The notes under the pieces are model-generated. The model worked only from the letters and a program-made list of their open reading frames with translations. It had not been told where the DNA came from and did no database searches. A program made the position numbers and the translations under genes. A DNA stretch of 64,000 nucleotides from Wolfiporia cocos (taxonomy: Eukaryota > Basidiomycota > Agaricomycetes > Polyporales > Phaeolaceae), in contig JACCLO010000003.1 in the NCBI GenBank assembly GCA_029448655.1, positions 124,001 through 188,000 of the forward strand. Reading direction: 5' to 3'. Below, in pieces: positions 31,949-42,546 of the stretch (position 1 is its first letter; every line of letters starts with the position of its first letter).

Positions 31949-32656
31949 TGTTACGGTTATTTTGATTTTTCGAATATCGACAGAACTCACCACTGGGCGA
32001 ATACGGTACAGGGACTTGTTGCGCAACCAACTCCCCTGGCTACTCGTGACTCTACTGGGCGCATCCCCAGTTGTACTAGTCTATAGGGCGCATTTCATCT
32101 TTGGCAAATCCAACTCTGCCACCGTTTCATGTTCATCGTCTGTTAGCTGATAGATGGCGTTCAACCGCCATCATTCCTATCTATCGTCTCAGGTATATCA
32201 CTACATACCTATCAAACGTTTGGTACTATAGCGTAGATAGTATCGGTGACATCTGGGACGGACTTGACCCCTGAAACCCAACGTAGTATATAAACTAATG
32301 TACCTACTGTCGAGGCTCTTCAGCTCGACCTTGTTGTATAAACAAGAAGTCTTATACTCGTTCTCAAATGTAGGAAACTACGCTCAGTATTTCTCACTCG
32401 AGCAACCGAACGACTAAGTCCTCGAAGTGCACACTGACTTCTCGGACTTAGGCGAGTCTTATATTCTATTCGACTCGCACTTGAACAGATTATATCCTCT
32501 AACGCGTATTGGATATTAACCGATCTCCTAAGGACATCACTTAGGACCCGAAGGCATCTAACGAGTATTTGCCTTGCATACGGCGGCGTGCCTACGTGCA
32601 GAAGAACGATCTATATTCGCGACTCGAATATACGAACGGGTATTCGACCCGTAACA
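31949..32656 (+). repeat. 3' LTR, family C
   Basis: 708 bp, same ends as 24196-24903. Retains the intact predicted transcript start AGCTCGACCTT at 32322-32332. Confidence 0.93.
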
Positions 32657-33111
32657 TCGATCCACTCGGCCGGCATTCTGAGCTCCTCCACTCTCTCCAA
32701 CAACGACTTTTACGGGGGCTGGATTTGCTCCCGAAGACTCCTCACCATTCTCTCTTCCTCAACCCTCTTCCTGGCCGCTTCGGCGATTAGCTGATCCAGG
32801 CTTTGTTTCTGGATCCGAGCTTCGAGCTTCTCCCTCTGTCGGAGAAGCTTGTTGAGCTTCTTTCGCCTGATGTCTTCGAGGGCGGCCTCGTGGTTGACCC
32901 TTTGGATTTCTTCCGGGTTGACTAGCTTCTTGCAGAAGACGTTGTTGCCCTTTCGGGACTTTCCTCGCTTTGGGGTTGTGACCGCGGAAATGCGGTCTTT
33001 GAGCGATTTAGAGGAGGCAATATGCCATTCCTCGCGCTCCCCCGTAGCGGCGTTTCTCGGAGTAATCGTGAAACGTGGTGCTTTCGGCATGACTACGTAA
33101 GAGAAGTCCAA

Positions 33112-33779
33112 GTAAGCTATTCTAGTGGAAATTCACGTGGTCCTCTGTCGGGGCTTATCGTCGCTTCTTGATGTGTTGTGCGCTTATCCTCCGGCGTCAA
33201 TAGGCGCTCCGCCCTCGACCGGAGTTAGTGTCGGCGACTGGATTGCGTCTCTCTCACGCTACCAGATGGGGGATACAGCAGGTCGTCTTCCCTTGACGCC
33301 TGGGAATGCAGGATTTGGGGTATTACACCCCGCATGTGCCCACGCCTCACTCCAGTTAGGTGGCTGCCAGTGTTTAAACCAAACCCATGCCCTGAGGGAC
33401 TTAGAGGGCGCCAAGGCCAGAACTCTATCGTTCTGAAGCCGTATCGGCAGTGGTTCTAGGCAGGGCAACTCGTGCCCACCATCCCAACTCTAAATAGAGT
33501 GGCCCCTGTACGCCTGGGGATAGGCGAGAAGGTCGTCTCCGGCCCGGTCAAGACGTTACACCGTTGCCATCGATTCCCAACATATGGGGCAAAGGCTTGG
33601 CAGCCAGTCCCCGGTTCCGCTTAAGCCTACAGTCCGGCTATTTGCCCAAAGGCGGTCCCCCAGAACCCACTAAGGATACCCCGCTGCCTGGCGGCGAGCG
33701 GGGGTGCGCAGACGGCGACGAAAAACCCCTTAAGAAGAAAAGAAATCCCAGACCCTCAAAGAGGGCGGGGGCGAAAGCG
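33112..33779 (-). other. 5' leader of family D
   Basis: About 670 bp between the family-D primer-binding site and ORF1. Open frames here are short and unconvincing. Position and length parallel the family-B leader. Confidence 0.6.
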
Positions 33780-33791
33780 AGTTCTATTCAT
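33780..33791 (-). promoter_or_regulatory. Self-complementary primer-binding site, family D
   Basis: Element-strand ATGAATAGAACT, one base inside the 5' LTR edge. It is perfectly complementary over 12 nt to AGTTCTATTCAT in the LTR (34607-34618), about 30 nt downstream of TATATATA on the element strand. Confidence 0.75.
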
Positions 33792-33792
33792 G

Positions 33793-35115
33793 TGACACAA
33801 GATAACACTTACTTGTAATAGTTGCTTGGTTTGCTGGTTAGGCAGGAAGGTTGTAAGAGTTAAGCAGGACACGCGGAGCGGTTAACTCGTAGTGACACAG
33901 ACTAGACTGTGGGACTCACACTATAACCTTATAGGCGACTTGAAGGAGTTGCAGAAGGTTGGTGAGGAGGCTAGTGGGCGCAGGCAGAGATGGTATGTAA
34001 CTGTGCGAATGCAGAGAACAAATCTAAGGCTTATCCGCAGTGATAGCCCTACTTATATACATGCTTTGTTTGGTTACCGGTAAGGGAACCAAACATGAAG
34101 GTGGTCTGTGCGCAGACATAACTAATATGGTTAAGTCGTAAACTACAATAGACCATGTGCGCCGGTAATGGCCGCACCAGTAAGATCGTTTGTTTGGACC
34201 GTAGGTCCATGTTGTGGAAGTGGCTGTAGCTACGTTAGTAAGCCATGCATGTGATTCTTATATACCGGCATCGGGATATGAGTAATCGTGAGGGCATTGG
34301 CATGTGATAACGAGCGGGCCGCTTATCCAATCGTACTGACATACCCCGGTATCGGGATATGAGTAAAGCGCGTGACACCGGAGGTTAGTCCGCTGAGTCA
34401 TTGACGCGTACAAGCGTGTTATGTACGTGTTGTTATGACAAGTGGACGTATACCGTGTTGTGTACGTGTTGTTTGGTTGCGTGTACGTGTAGACGGGCGC
34501 TTAGCAGCGTAAATGTCTACAAGGTCGTAGAAATACCAGATAAATAGGTAAAAATACGGGAAAAATAGTGGCATGTCCCAAATCTGTGACACGTAGTATG
34601 AATGCAATGAATAGAACTGAGGCAAAAGCGCTCAGCAAGGCTAGTATATATACATAATAAATAAGACCCCTAACAGTCTTATTAGGTAATACTAATGTCC
34701 GTATTCGTATGTACAAGTCCCCAGGTACCTAAGTACTGAGTAATACGCGATAAATACATATGCCGATCAAAACCGGGATATAGAAAGGCGGCGTAGGCCG
34801 CACGAATGGCGTTTTGCGCTCTTGTCATTACAAAGACGGGGCGTGACCAAAGCCCGGTCCGCTGACGTTTATACGCTGACTGCTTCCGGACAGAATGTCC
34901 GATTGGCTAGAACTAGACATGTGACTGATGGTAACTACTAGTGATAAGATAAGACCGTCGCTACAGGAGATAACGCGGCCATCATTCGGCGCGTATGTAA
35001 CCGTTAACTTATGAACCATATAAGCTAGTTATTGGTCTAGAAAGTCGTAGATAATTTGTAGAATTGCCGGAAAAATAGTAAGAAATATAGGAAAACTAGG
35101 AGAATTCTTGTGACA
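33793..35115 (-). repeat. 5' LTR of family D, interrupted
   Basis: On the element strand starts TGTCACAAGAATTC and ends TCTTGTGTCA. About 620 bp once the solo LTR at 33893-34591 and its duplication are removed. It marks the right edge of family D; the 3' LTR is not seen. Confidence 0.82.
33893..34591 (-). repeat. Solo LTR, family B
   Basis: 699 bp with family-B ends, flanked by the 5-bp duplication CGTAG (33888-33892 and 34592-34596). It sits inside the family-D LTR. Confidence 0.93.
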
Positions 35116-35607
35116 GCAACGGTATCTAATCACGGTAGTTCCTGTTATAAGTCACATGTCTATTCTTGCAGCCAATCGGACATCTCGTACGTACAACATC
35201 ATCTCCATTAGATCAGCGGACCGGCGTTTGGTCACGCCTCCAACTGACTAATGATTGCGCGCTATTTGCCATTCGCGCGGCCTACGCCGCATACCTATAT
35301 CCCGGTTTTGATCGGTATATGTATTTACTTGTAATTACTAAGTACTTAGGTATCAGAGGACTTGTTCTCCGTATTGGGATAGCTAGATTAGATAATAAGA
35401 CTGTTAGGGGTCTTATCTAACATGTATATACTGCGATATTTGAGCGTTAACACCTCAGATTCTATTCATTGCATTTGCACTCCGAGATAACATCTCAGCG
35501 CGCCCTGCTCTACTTGCTTAACAGTTCTTGTCTACTCGACAACTCCAAAGCTACCGCCTAACCAGCAACCTCAACGCTTATAAGAATAAGTGAGTAGTCT
35601 TGTGTCA
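35116..35607 (+). repeat. LTR fragment related to family D, inverted orientation
   Basis: Shares words with the family-D LTR (GACTGTTAGGGGTCTTAT, TTCTATTCATTGCATT) but reads on the plus strand and ends TCTTGTGTCA. Its start is missing. It lies head-to-head with the family-D LTR. Confidence 0.65.
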
Positions 35608-36231
35608 CGGGGTCTGGTTGTGGTTCTTCATGCATTGGCATGTGTCACAACCTTCGACGTATTGCTTCACCATCGTGGTCATTCCAGGCCACCAGTAATT
35701 ACGTGATAGAAGTTCATAGGTCTTCCATCGTCCGAAGTGACCGGCTGTTACATGGTCATGATGTAACTCCAGAATCTTCGTTCGCAATTCCTTAGGCTCT
35801 TTTGGAACGTACACTTTTCCTCGTCTGAGGAGTAATCCGGCCTCCATGTTCCATTCCTGGAGATCTTTACCGAATTCCTTGGGACCACTTTTCAGTAGTT
35901 CCTGGTAATCTTTGGTAATCTGATCGTTCATGAGTGCTTGTCGGATGTGTCGGAGGAGGTCCATCGCCTGATTGTATCTCCTGTTGTGATGCTTCGAGCG
36001 CCCTAACAGTGAAATATTCCGGTTTCAGCAAAATTTGATTGCGATTGTCGAGTTCCACCCCCTCTTCATGGTCTGGCCTTCGTGACAGAGGGTCAGCCAT
36101 GAGCATTGTTTTTCCTGGTTTGTGACACATTGTGAAGTTAAACCTTGTCAGGTAAAGACTCCATCGTGCCTGTCTCCGGGTAAGCCGTTGTGCCGATTTG
36201 AAATATGTCAGATTAAGATGATCCGACCATA
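35608..36231 (-). pseudogene. Family-B pol fragment: RNase H end to integrase zinc finger
   Basis: Minus-strand translation matches family-B pol from SDHLNLTYFKSAQRLT to CDTCQCMKNHNQTP, with a small deletion shifting frame near 35965. Both ends are abrupt, against LTR segments. Confidence 0.88.
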
Positions 36232-36700
36232 TGTCACAAGAAATTCCGGAATAAAGGGGTTCTTTGACTTGGCTCACCCTTGGCTCACGCTTATCCTCCA
36301 GATATTCGCTACGTTATACCTAGCCGCCCAGGACTGCATGTGCATGGGAAAGTAGATAAGTCTTCATCATATCTTATCTCTTACATAGGTCACATGGTAC
36401 GTCACTGGAGTCACCCGCGTTACTTGGTCATGTGCAGCGTAGTCACAGTGTGCACAGACCACACCATTAGGGCAGGTCTTGTAGCTATAGAGTCTGCGTC
36501 CACATGTATATATACTAGGTAGCGTTCTGAGGTACTCCTCAGAACTTATCTTCTCGTCGTTGGGGGCGCGTCCCCTGGCAACCTTTCAATACCGTCTGCC
36601 TTCTCGTCTCTCGCATGCAGGGTCCTAGTCGACAAAGCCTGCTATGTCCTACTTGGGCGTGGGGGCCTCTATTCATTGCATCCACTCTGTCTCTCATTCA
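36232..36700 (+). repeat. LTR-like segment I
   Basis: Starts TGTCACAAGAAATTCC, similar to the family-D LTR start. Contains TATATATACT near 36508 and CTATTCATTGCATCC near 36668. The right edge is unclear because it meets the end of a minus-strand pol frame. No gene seen. Confidence 0.5.
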
Positions 36701-38274
36701 ATCCAAAACCTTGTGTCCCGCGCGTGGTTGGCTTGTTGTACTGCTCGTTGTAGGGTCCACTTCCCTGTATTTCGGGCGTGATTGCTACTTCGCAGATTAG
36801 CTGAGCAATTCTGTCGCCTTTCTTTACTTGGTACGGGTCTCCGGTGAGGTTCATCAACATGACAAAGACTTCCCCGCGGTAGTCATGGTCTATTACTCCT
36901 GCAAGGACATCGATGCCCTTTTTTGCAAGTCCAGACCTTGGCGCTATCCGACCATATGTCCCATAAGGAACTTTGATACGAATATCGGTGGGGGCTGAAG
37001 CGGATTTCCATGAATTAATCAGGATATCCTGCGCGGCATACAAGTCGTAGCCGATTGCGTCGGTTGTTCCCCTGGTCGGTAGTTGGCCATTGACTCCTAC
37101 TTCGATTTCCAAGTCTTCGTTGAACTCAACGTCAGAGTGTACCCATTGCCCTGTGAAGGGGTCACGCTTGTAGTATACTTTCGGTGCTTTCGGATCAACA
37201 TCGTCTCGGTATTGGGGCCAGTCGTCGGGCCAAACACATGTGTCTGAGTCCCAATCTGGTGAGTCAGGGTCGAAGACGGCTATGGTCTGCCGTGTTCCGC
37301 CAAGTCGAGTAGATCGGCAGAGGAGTTGATTCGGGTCGGTACTAAGGGCTGAATATTTTGCCTTGTACTCGTCCAGTATCTCCTTAGCGTTAGCCAAATG
37401 TTCCTCAATTTCCCACGTGTCCTCCACCAGTCCGGTGCCTTTCCAATGGATAAGGTATTCCCACCGGCCGCGTCGGTTATGATGGTCGAGAATGGCTTCC
37501 ACTTCCCATTCTTCTGGGTCTTCCATTTCCGTTGGCTTGTCAGCCGCAGGAGAGTGACTCTTCTGACCTTCGATGGTTGATTCCTTGTACATGACCAGTT
37601 TCGAAGCATGGAACACAGGGTGGTAAGCCCTATATTGCGCGTCCATGTACACCTTGAACGTTACCGGTCCCAATTTTTCCGTAATTCGGAATGGGCCGAT
37701 GTAGCGAGGGGCTAGACTCCTTTCGGTGTCTTGCCAACTTCGCACGTCCACGAGTACTTTGTCGCCTACTTTGAAGGGGACGACCTGCTTCTTTTGGTCA
37801 TAGTACCAGGACCATCTTTTGGCTGCAATTTTCATCGCTGCCTTAGCTTTCTCTTGTGCAGAGAACCGTGTATTTGCAATTTCTACTAAGTCTTTGTTTC
37901 GACTTGGTTCGAAACTGCTTGGTCCTGCGATAGGGTGACGACCTAATTCTACCAGAAACGGGGATTCCTTGGTAGTTTCGCTGGCTGCATTATTGTACGC
38001 AAATTCCGCTGTTGGTAGGAACACCAACCAGTTATGTTTTTGGTACGTATTGATATAGCACCGTAGATACTGTTCAAGTATTTGGTTTACTCGTTCAGTT
38101 TGTCCGTCTGCCTGCGGATGGTACGCAGTAGTCATCGACCTTTGAATTCCCAGCAGAGTACACCATTCACCGAATAATTTTGAGGCGAACTGTGTCCCCC
38201 TGTCCGATACTATCTGTTTCGGCAACCCATGTAAGGGGTATACCTTTTGATAGAGTATCGTAGCTAGGTCTTTC
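36701..38274 (-). pseudogene. Family-F pol fragment: integrase core, chromodomain and C-terminal dUTPase
   Basis: Open on the minus strand from LHGLPKQIVSDRGTQF (integrase) through AYHPQADGQTERVNQ, a chromodomain (YLIHWKGTGLVEDTW) and a full dUTPase: AIGYDLYAA, GRIAPRSGLA, GVIDHDYRGE, GDRIAQLIC, RGTQGFG. The order is that of family B, with clear divergence along the whole length, so this is a sister family. The N-terminal two thirds of pol are lost at 38275, and the end is fused to LTR-like DNA. Confidence 0.9.
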
Positions 38275-38512
38275 TGTCACGGTATTTACCGTTGACTAAG
38301 GGACGGTAACCTTTTTCGCCTTATTCTTAGGCCTTTTACCTCCCTCTCTACGCCCATAGCTGCGCCCTCAACCCTCTGTCTTAGCACCTCCCTAGCCAGG
38401 CGGTCACGTGACGTATAGATTAGATAAGTAGTACCGTTAGCCAAGCGTTATATCAGTGTAGGCACCTGACCTTAGCGCTCTGGCCTTACCGGCGTCAGCC
38501 TTACAGCTGACG
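38275..38512 (+). repeat. Truncated LTR-like start
   Basis: Begins TGTCACGGTATT at the break in family-F pol and is cut after 238 bp by another LTR. No gene; assignment rests on the TGTCAC start and context only. Confidence 0.35.
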
Positions 38513-39492
38513 TGTCACAGATTTATCTGGGGCTTACAGCATTTTTCCTATGATTATAGCAATTTACCTGGGAATTATACGTCTAACTACAAGTCGTCTA
38601 CGCCACTCACGCTTACGCTCACGCTTGGCTCATGCCTCGCTAACGCTAAGTGTAACCCTTGGCTAACGCTTGGCTCACGCCAAACCACATGGTCTTGTTC
38701 GTCATAGCAAGACCAGCCACGTCATAAGATCTTAGATCATAATGACAGGCCGAGCGCGGCACACTCGCATATGTCCACACGTACAAACAGTGCCTCGCGG
38801 CCTTGTACTATTGGGTCGGCCTTCCCGGCTTCCCACCACCATAAGATCCTTGATCACAATGGCACCTCAGGCGCGCCACGCCTTTGCATAATAATGGCAA
38901 CACGGCCAAATAGCACTATATTAGCACCAAGGCAATACCGCTATAGGCTCGGCCTTCTCGGCCATCCCACGGACTCAGCGTTCTCCAAGTCCCGGGCTTC
39001 TGCCATCACGGCGTTGCCCAAACACCGGTCCTTGCCTCACGGCTAAGACCACCATATGTTCCGGTAACCTTCTGGTCCGGACCTATCACATGCTACGGTG
39101 CCTGCCGGCCCAATAGCATTACGACCCCAGCGTTCTGCCTTGGTCAGCACACGAAGACCGGCCAATCGCCATTATACCTCACGGTATCCGGCAACCGGCA
39201 TCCCTTATACCCGGGCTGCGCCCGTATTCACATGTCCATCTAACGATGTGACCACACGCTCTCTCTTTACCATTGGCTCGGCCATTACCGGCGGGTCACG
39301 GCCTTTGTAGAGTAGTCGTATCACTTGGTCGCCCTTATGGCAACCAAGCCCACATTCCTTATCAGGCATGCACTATACAGTAGCACATGACCTGATATTA
39401 TTATGTATATAAGTAGGGCCTTGACGGCCTATAACTTTAGTTCTATTCTTCTCGGCGACCGCCGTAGAAGTTACCTCCAATAACCCTGCTGC
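38513..39492 (+). repeat. Truncated LTR, family F type
   Basis: Matches the solo LTR at 22041-23129 in the opposite orientation from TGTCACAGATTTATCTGG to about CCCTGCTGC. The last 100 or so bases are missing, and it runs into a truncated family-B ORF1. Confidence 0.82.
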
Positions 39493-39515
39493 ATCTGAGC
39501 TCTTTACCTCCCCCC

Positions 39516-40409
39516 CGTGTTACCCGTCGCACCCGTGGCTCCTCCACTGCCCCTTATGTTAAGCCGGCGAAGCGGTCTCTTTTCAGCCGCATTGACACCG
39601 CTGACATCCCTCGGGCAGAGGACGTCACTTATACGCTTCCTGTAAAGGAAGATTACACTGGGAAACTCCATCTTTGGGAGATTCCCGTCCACATGCCAAA
39701 GCACATCACTGAGGCTGGGAAACCCGCTCCTCGACCTCCCAAACCAGTTCCGCTCGCCAAGCACATCTGGACAGAAGAAGAGAAGCTCGCGCAATCCATT
39801 ACCGCCATGGAGAACCTCATCGAACTCCGCGAAATCAACAAGCTCCGACTTGCCCGCGATAAGCTGAATAAGCGAATCACCGCCAAACAAGCCGCCAAGG
39901 AAGCCAAGCAAGCAGCTTCTTCACTGGCCCTCCGCCTCTCCAGCCCAGCGGCCGGACCGTCTGTTCCGGCCAACCATCAAATTCTCGACCCTTCCCTCGT
40001 CTTCAGGAAGAAGAAGCCTCTCCAAGCATGCGCGCAAGCTATTCCCATGCTAGAAGGCACTCTCACTCGTCTCACCCCTCTCGCCAACCACCCCCCTAAT
40101 TACCCAGGCTTCCATATGGAAAACGACATCCGTTTCCATAATATGGTAGTAGAATTAGAGGACTTGGTGGATAACGTTAAAGATAGAGCGAGACGGGGGC
40201 GGATCACCAATAGAGAGTGGAGAATTATGAAAAAATATTGTAAACAGCTCGGCAACATTTCCTTTTTGGATTGGCGTACGGACTTAGCTCGTATCGTAGC
40301 AGAATGCGTAGCGCTACAAATTTCTTTTGCCTTCTGTGTAACACCACCTGACAAGGTGGCAGGGCCCTCGACTACTTCGGTAGAAGAGGATATACTCGCG
40401 ATTGTATAG
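39516..40409 (+). pseudogene. Family-B ORF1, 5'-truncated copy
   Basis: In-frame with ORF1 from the RVTRRTRG segment, but the ATG codons are replaced by a C-rich junction (39505-39515). The first usable ATG is at 39693 (238 aa). The rest is intact and closely matches 54031-54954. Confidence 0.88.
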
Positions 40410-40509
40410 TAGAAATACTATCATCTTTTAACTCTGAAATAGAGTGCGAGTGTGATCTATAACGAAAGTTGCAGCTTTCAAACCAAACCCTTCTTAAGAA
40501 TCTAAGACA

Positions 40510-42546
40510 ATGAGTAACCGGAAACTAACATTCGTCACAAACAGATTCACAATGTCCACCACCCCAGCCAACAGCCCACCGCCCGCTCCCAAGGCTCGCC
40601 GCATGCGCCTCCGCTCGGAAGGCCCCGTGACCCCGGAAGCCGGGCCCTCTGAGATCCGACCTCCGGTTCCCCTGGAAAACCTGAGCGAGGGAGAGGAAGA
40701 GGAAGCTGAGGATGTGCCCCCACAAAGGGACTCCCCGGCCAACCCCATGGGAACGCGTCCGGGTACACTCATCCCCGGGTATCCACCAGCCCGCTACACC
40801 CGACCAATCGGGCCCGTCACCAATCTAGCAATAGAATTTTCGGGCCCAGTTCGCCGTACCAACGACAAGGTCAAAAGAGGGCTCAAAGCCTACCTCCCCG
40901 AGGAGGATCAATACAAGGTGGATGCCCCCCTACATGGAGCAATCCTGGACGCAGCCGTACAACAAAGTGCGGCCATAACCCACGACAAGGTCGATATCCT
41001 CGGCCGAATGGTATACGCCCGCCTGGAGCAAGTCCACGGCAGAATCGACTCCCTGGTCGGGCAATCCAGGGCAATCGAACAGATGGCCTAAGACGAGCTG
41101 CATGAAGCAGTTAGTTCGCTTCGCAACAACATGGTGTCCGCCGTGGTGGAACTCGGCAGGGAACTCCGACAGGAGTACACTACCAAGTTCTCCGAAATGG
41201 AGAAGCTACTCCAGGAGGACTACCGGACTCGGATCGACGATCTCGAGGATGCATTCGCGGAACGAATGGAGAGAGTGGATGACGAACTTCAGAGGATTCG
41301 CAAGAATCCCTCCGTCCCGAATCCCCCAGGCGTCCGGACACTTCCGGAAGAGCCAGCTCCAGAACCCGCACCAGCCCTCAGCACCGCCCACAGCCGCGCA
41401 GCCGAGGCCGCTGCCGCCACACAAGCTGCAGCCGCTGCCGCAGCAGCCGTTGCCCCGCAGATTCCAGGTCTGCCACAAAACCTGGAAATTCCCCCTCCCC
41501 CCGAATTCTCTGGGTCATCTGGCAAGGTGACCGCACAAGAATGGGTGGAGAAGATGGGCTTGTACTTTGGTACACTCAGGGTCTACGACGACCACAACCG
41601 CATCACCACCACCTTGTTCCGCGTCACAGGAGACGCCTACAAGTTCTTCTTGCCTCTCATCAAGAAGGCAGGGAATGGCAAACCCCTCGGGACCTGGGAG
41701 GACTTCACCAAATCGGTAATGGTCCAATACGGTAAGATGACGGACAAGGAAATCGCAAAAAAGGAGATCCGCGGTTACTATGGCACCAAGGGCAAGGAAC
41801 TCGCTGAGTCGAATTATTTCAACTACTGCGAACGCTTCCGTACCCTTGGCCGTCTCTCCGAAACCGCTAACGAGACCCTGGTGTGGGAGTTCACCGAAAC
41901 ACTCCCCGAAAAGGTCAAGGACACCTTAAACGTCCTCGGAAGGACCCCATTCTTCAAGGCCCCGACCGACATCGAACCCCTTATCGACTTCGCGCTGGAG
42001 ATGTACCAAACATCTTATCCAGACAAAATCAAGGGTTCGATCTTCGAAAAGGCCGGCAAGAAGGACTCGGCCCCCGCTGAAAAGAAGGAGACGTCCTCCG
42101 CTTCTGCAAAGAAGTCGGAGAAGAAAAAGAACAAGGGAAAGGCGCCCGCCAAAGCCCCCGCCGACACCGCCAACGCCGTCTGCACATACTGCACGCAAAC
42201 GGGACACTACTTCAACAAGTGTTCCAAGCTTGCCGTGGACAAGGCTGCGGGAACGTTCGTGCCTGCCACTCAGCGAGCCGAACAACAAAGGGCGAAGGAT
42301 GCAGCTGCCGCGTCTGGAAAGACCACGGCTGCTCCTTTGGGTAGTGGAAAGGGACAGGCTTCTGGCAAGAAGCCGTACTCGGCGCCCCCCACGGATGGCA
42401 AGACGTATCATGCCCGAACGATCTGGGAAGAAGTAACGGCTGACTCAACATCAGCAGGAACATCGGCCCCCGCCACCACCGTTGCCAATGTCGGGACCAT
42501 CTCGGTCCCCCTCGCCCCAACCACACGTCTCGAAGACGTTCTGTGA
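40510..42546 (+). pseudogene. Family-B gag, decayed copy with one nonsense codon
   Basis: MSNRKLTF start, open to a TAA at 41089-41091 where other copies have CAA. It continues in the same frame to 42546 with the capsid core and a knuckle (CTYCTQTGHYFNKC). It belongs to the third family-B copy, whose 5' LTR and leader are gone. Confidence 0.9.

Larger units (their letters stand above)
24196..32656 (+). mobile_element. Full-length Ty3/gypsy retrotransposon, family C
   Basis: 8461 bp with two 708-bp LTRs (24196-24903 and 31949-32656), a primer-binding site, gag, a 1735-aa pol frame and a polypurine tract. It is inserted in ORF1 of family D. The direct repeat at its borders is TCGATCCACTCGGC (24182-24195 and 32657-32670), 14 bp rather than the usual 5. 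LTRs differ at a modest number of sites, many of them C-to-T or G-to-A. The gag frame is broken, so this copy is probably inactive although its pol is open. Confidence 0.93.
23803..33111 (-). pseudogene. Family-D ORF1, split by retrotransposon C
   Basis: The N-terminal part is at 33111-32657 (MPKAPRFTITPRN start region, basic helix RRKKLNKLLRQREKLEARIQ, one in-frame stop at 32710). The C-terminal part is at 24195-23803 (EKWGLANPKD, FTTLITDFDDLSTHLEQM, LRRLKKYLRRVEHVFGDL). The two join in frame once element C and one copy of the 14-bp duplication are removed. Layout and several positions match family-B ORF1: basic coiled coil, then a helix, then K-K-Y-x-x-x-hydrophobic, then an FxFG-like end. 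I therefore call it a diverged homologue. Function unknown. Confidence 0.75.
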
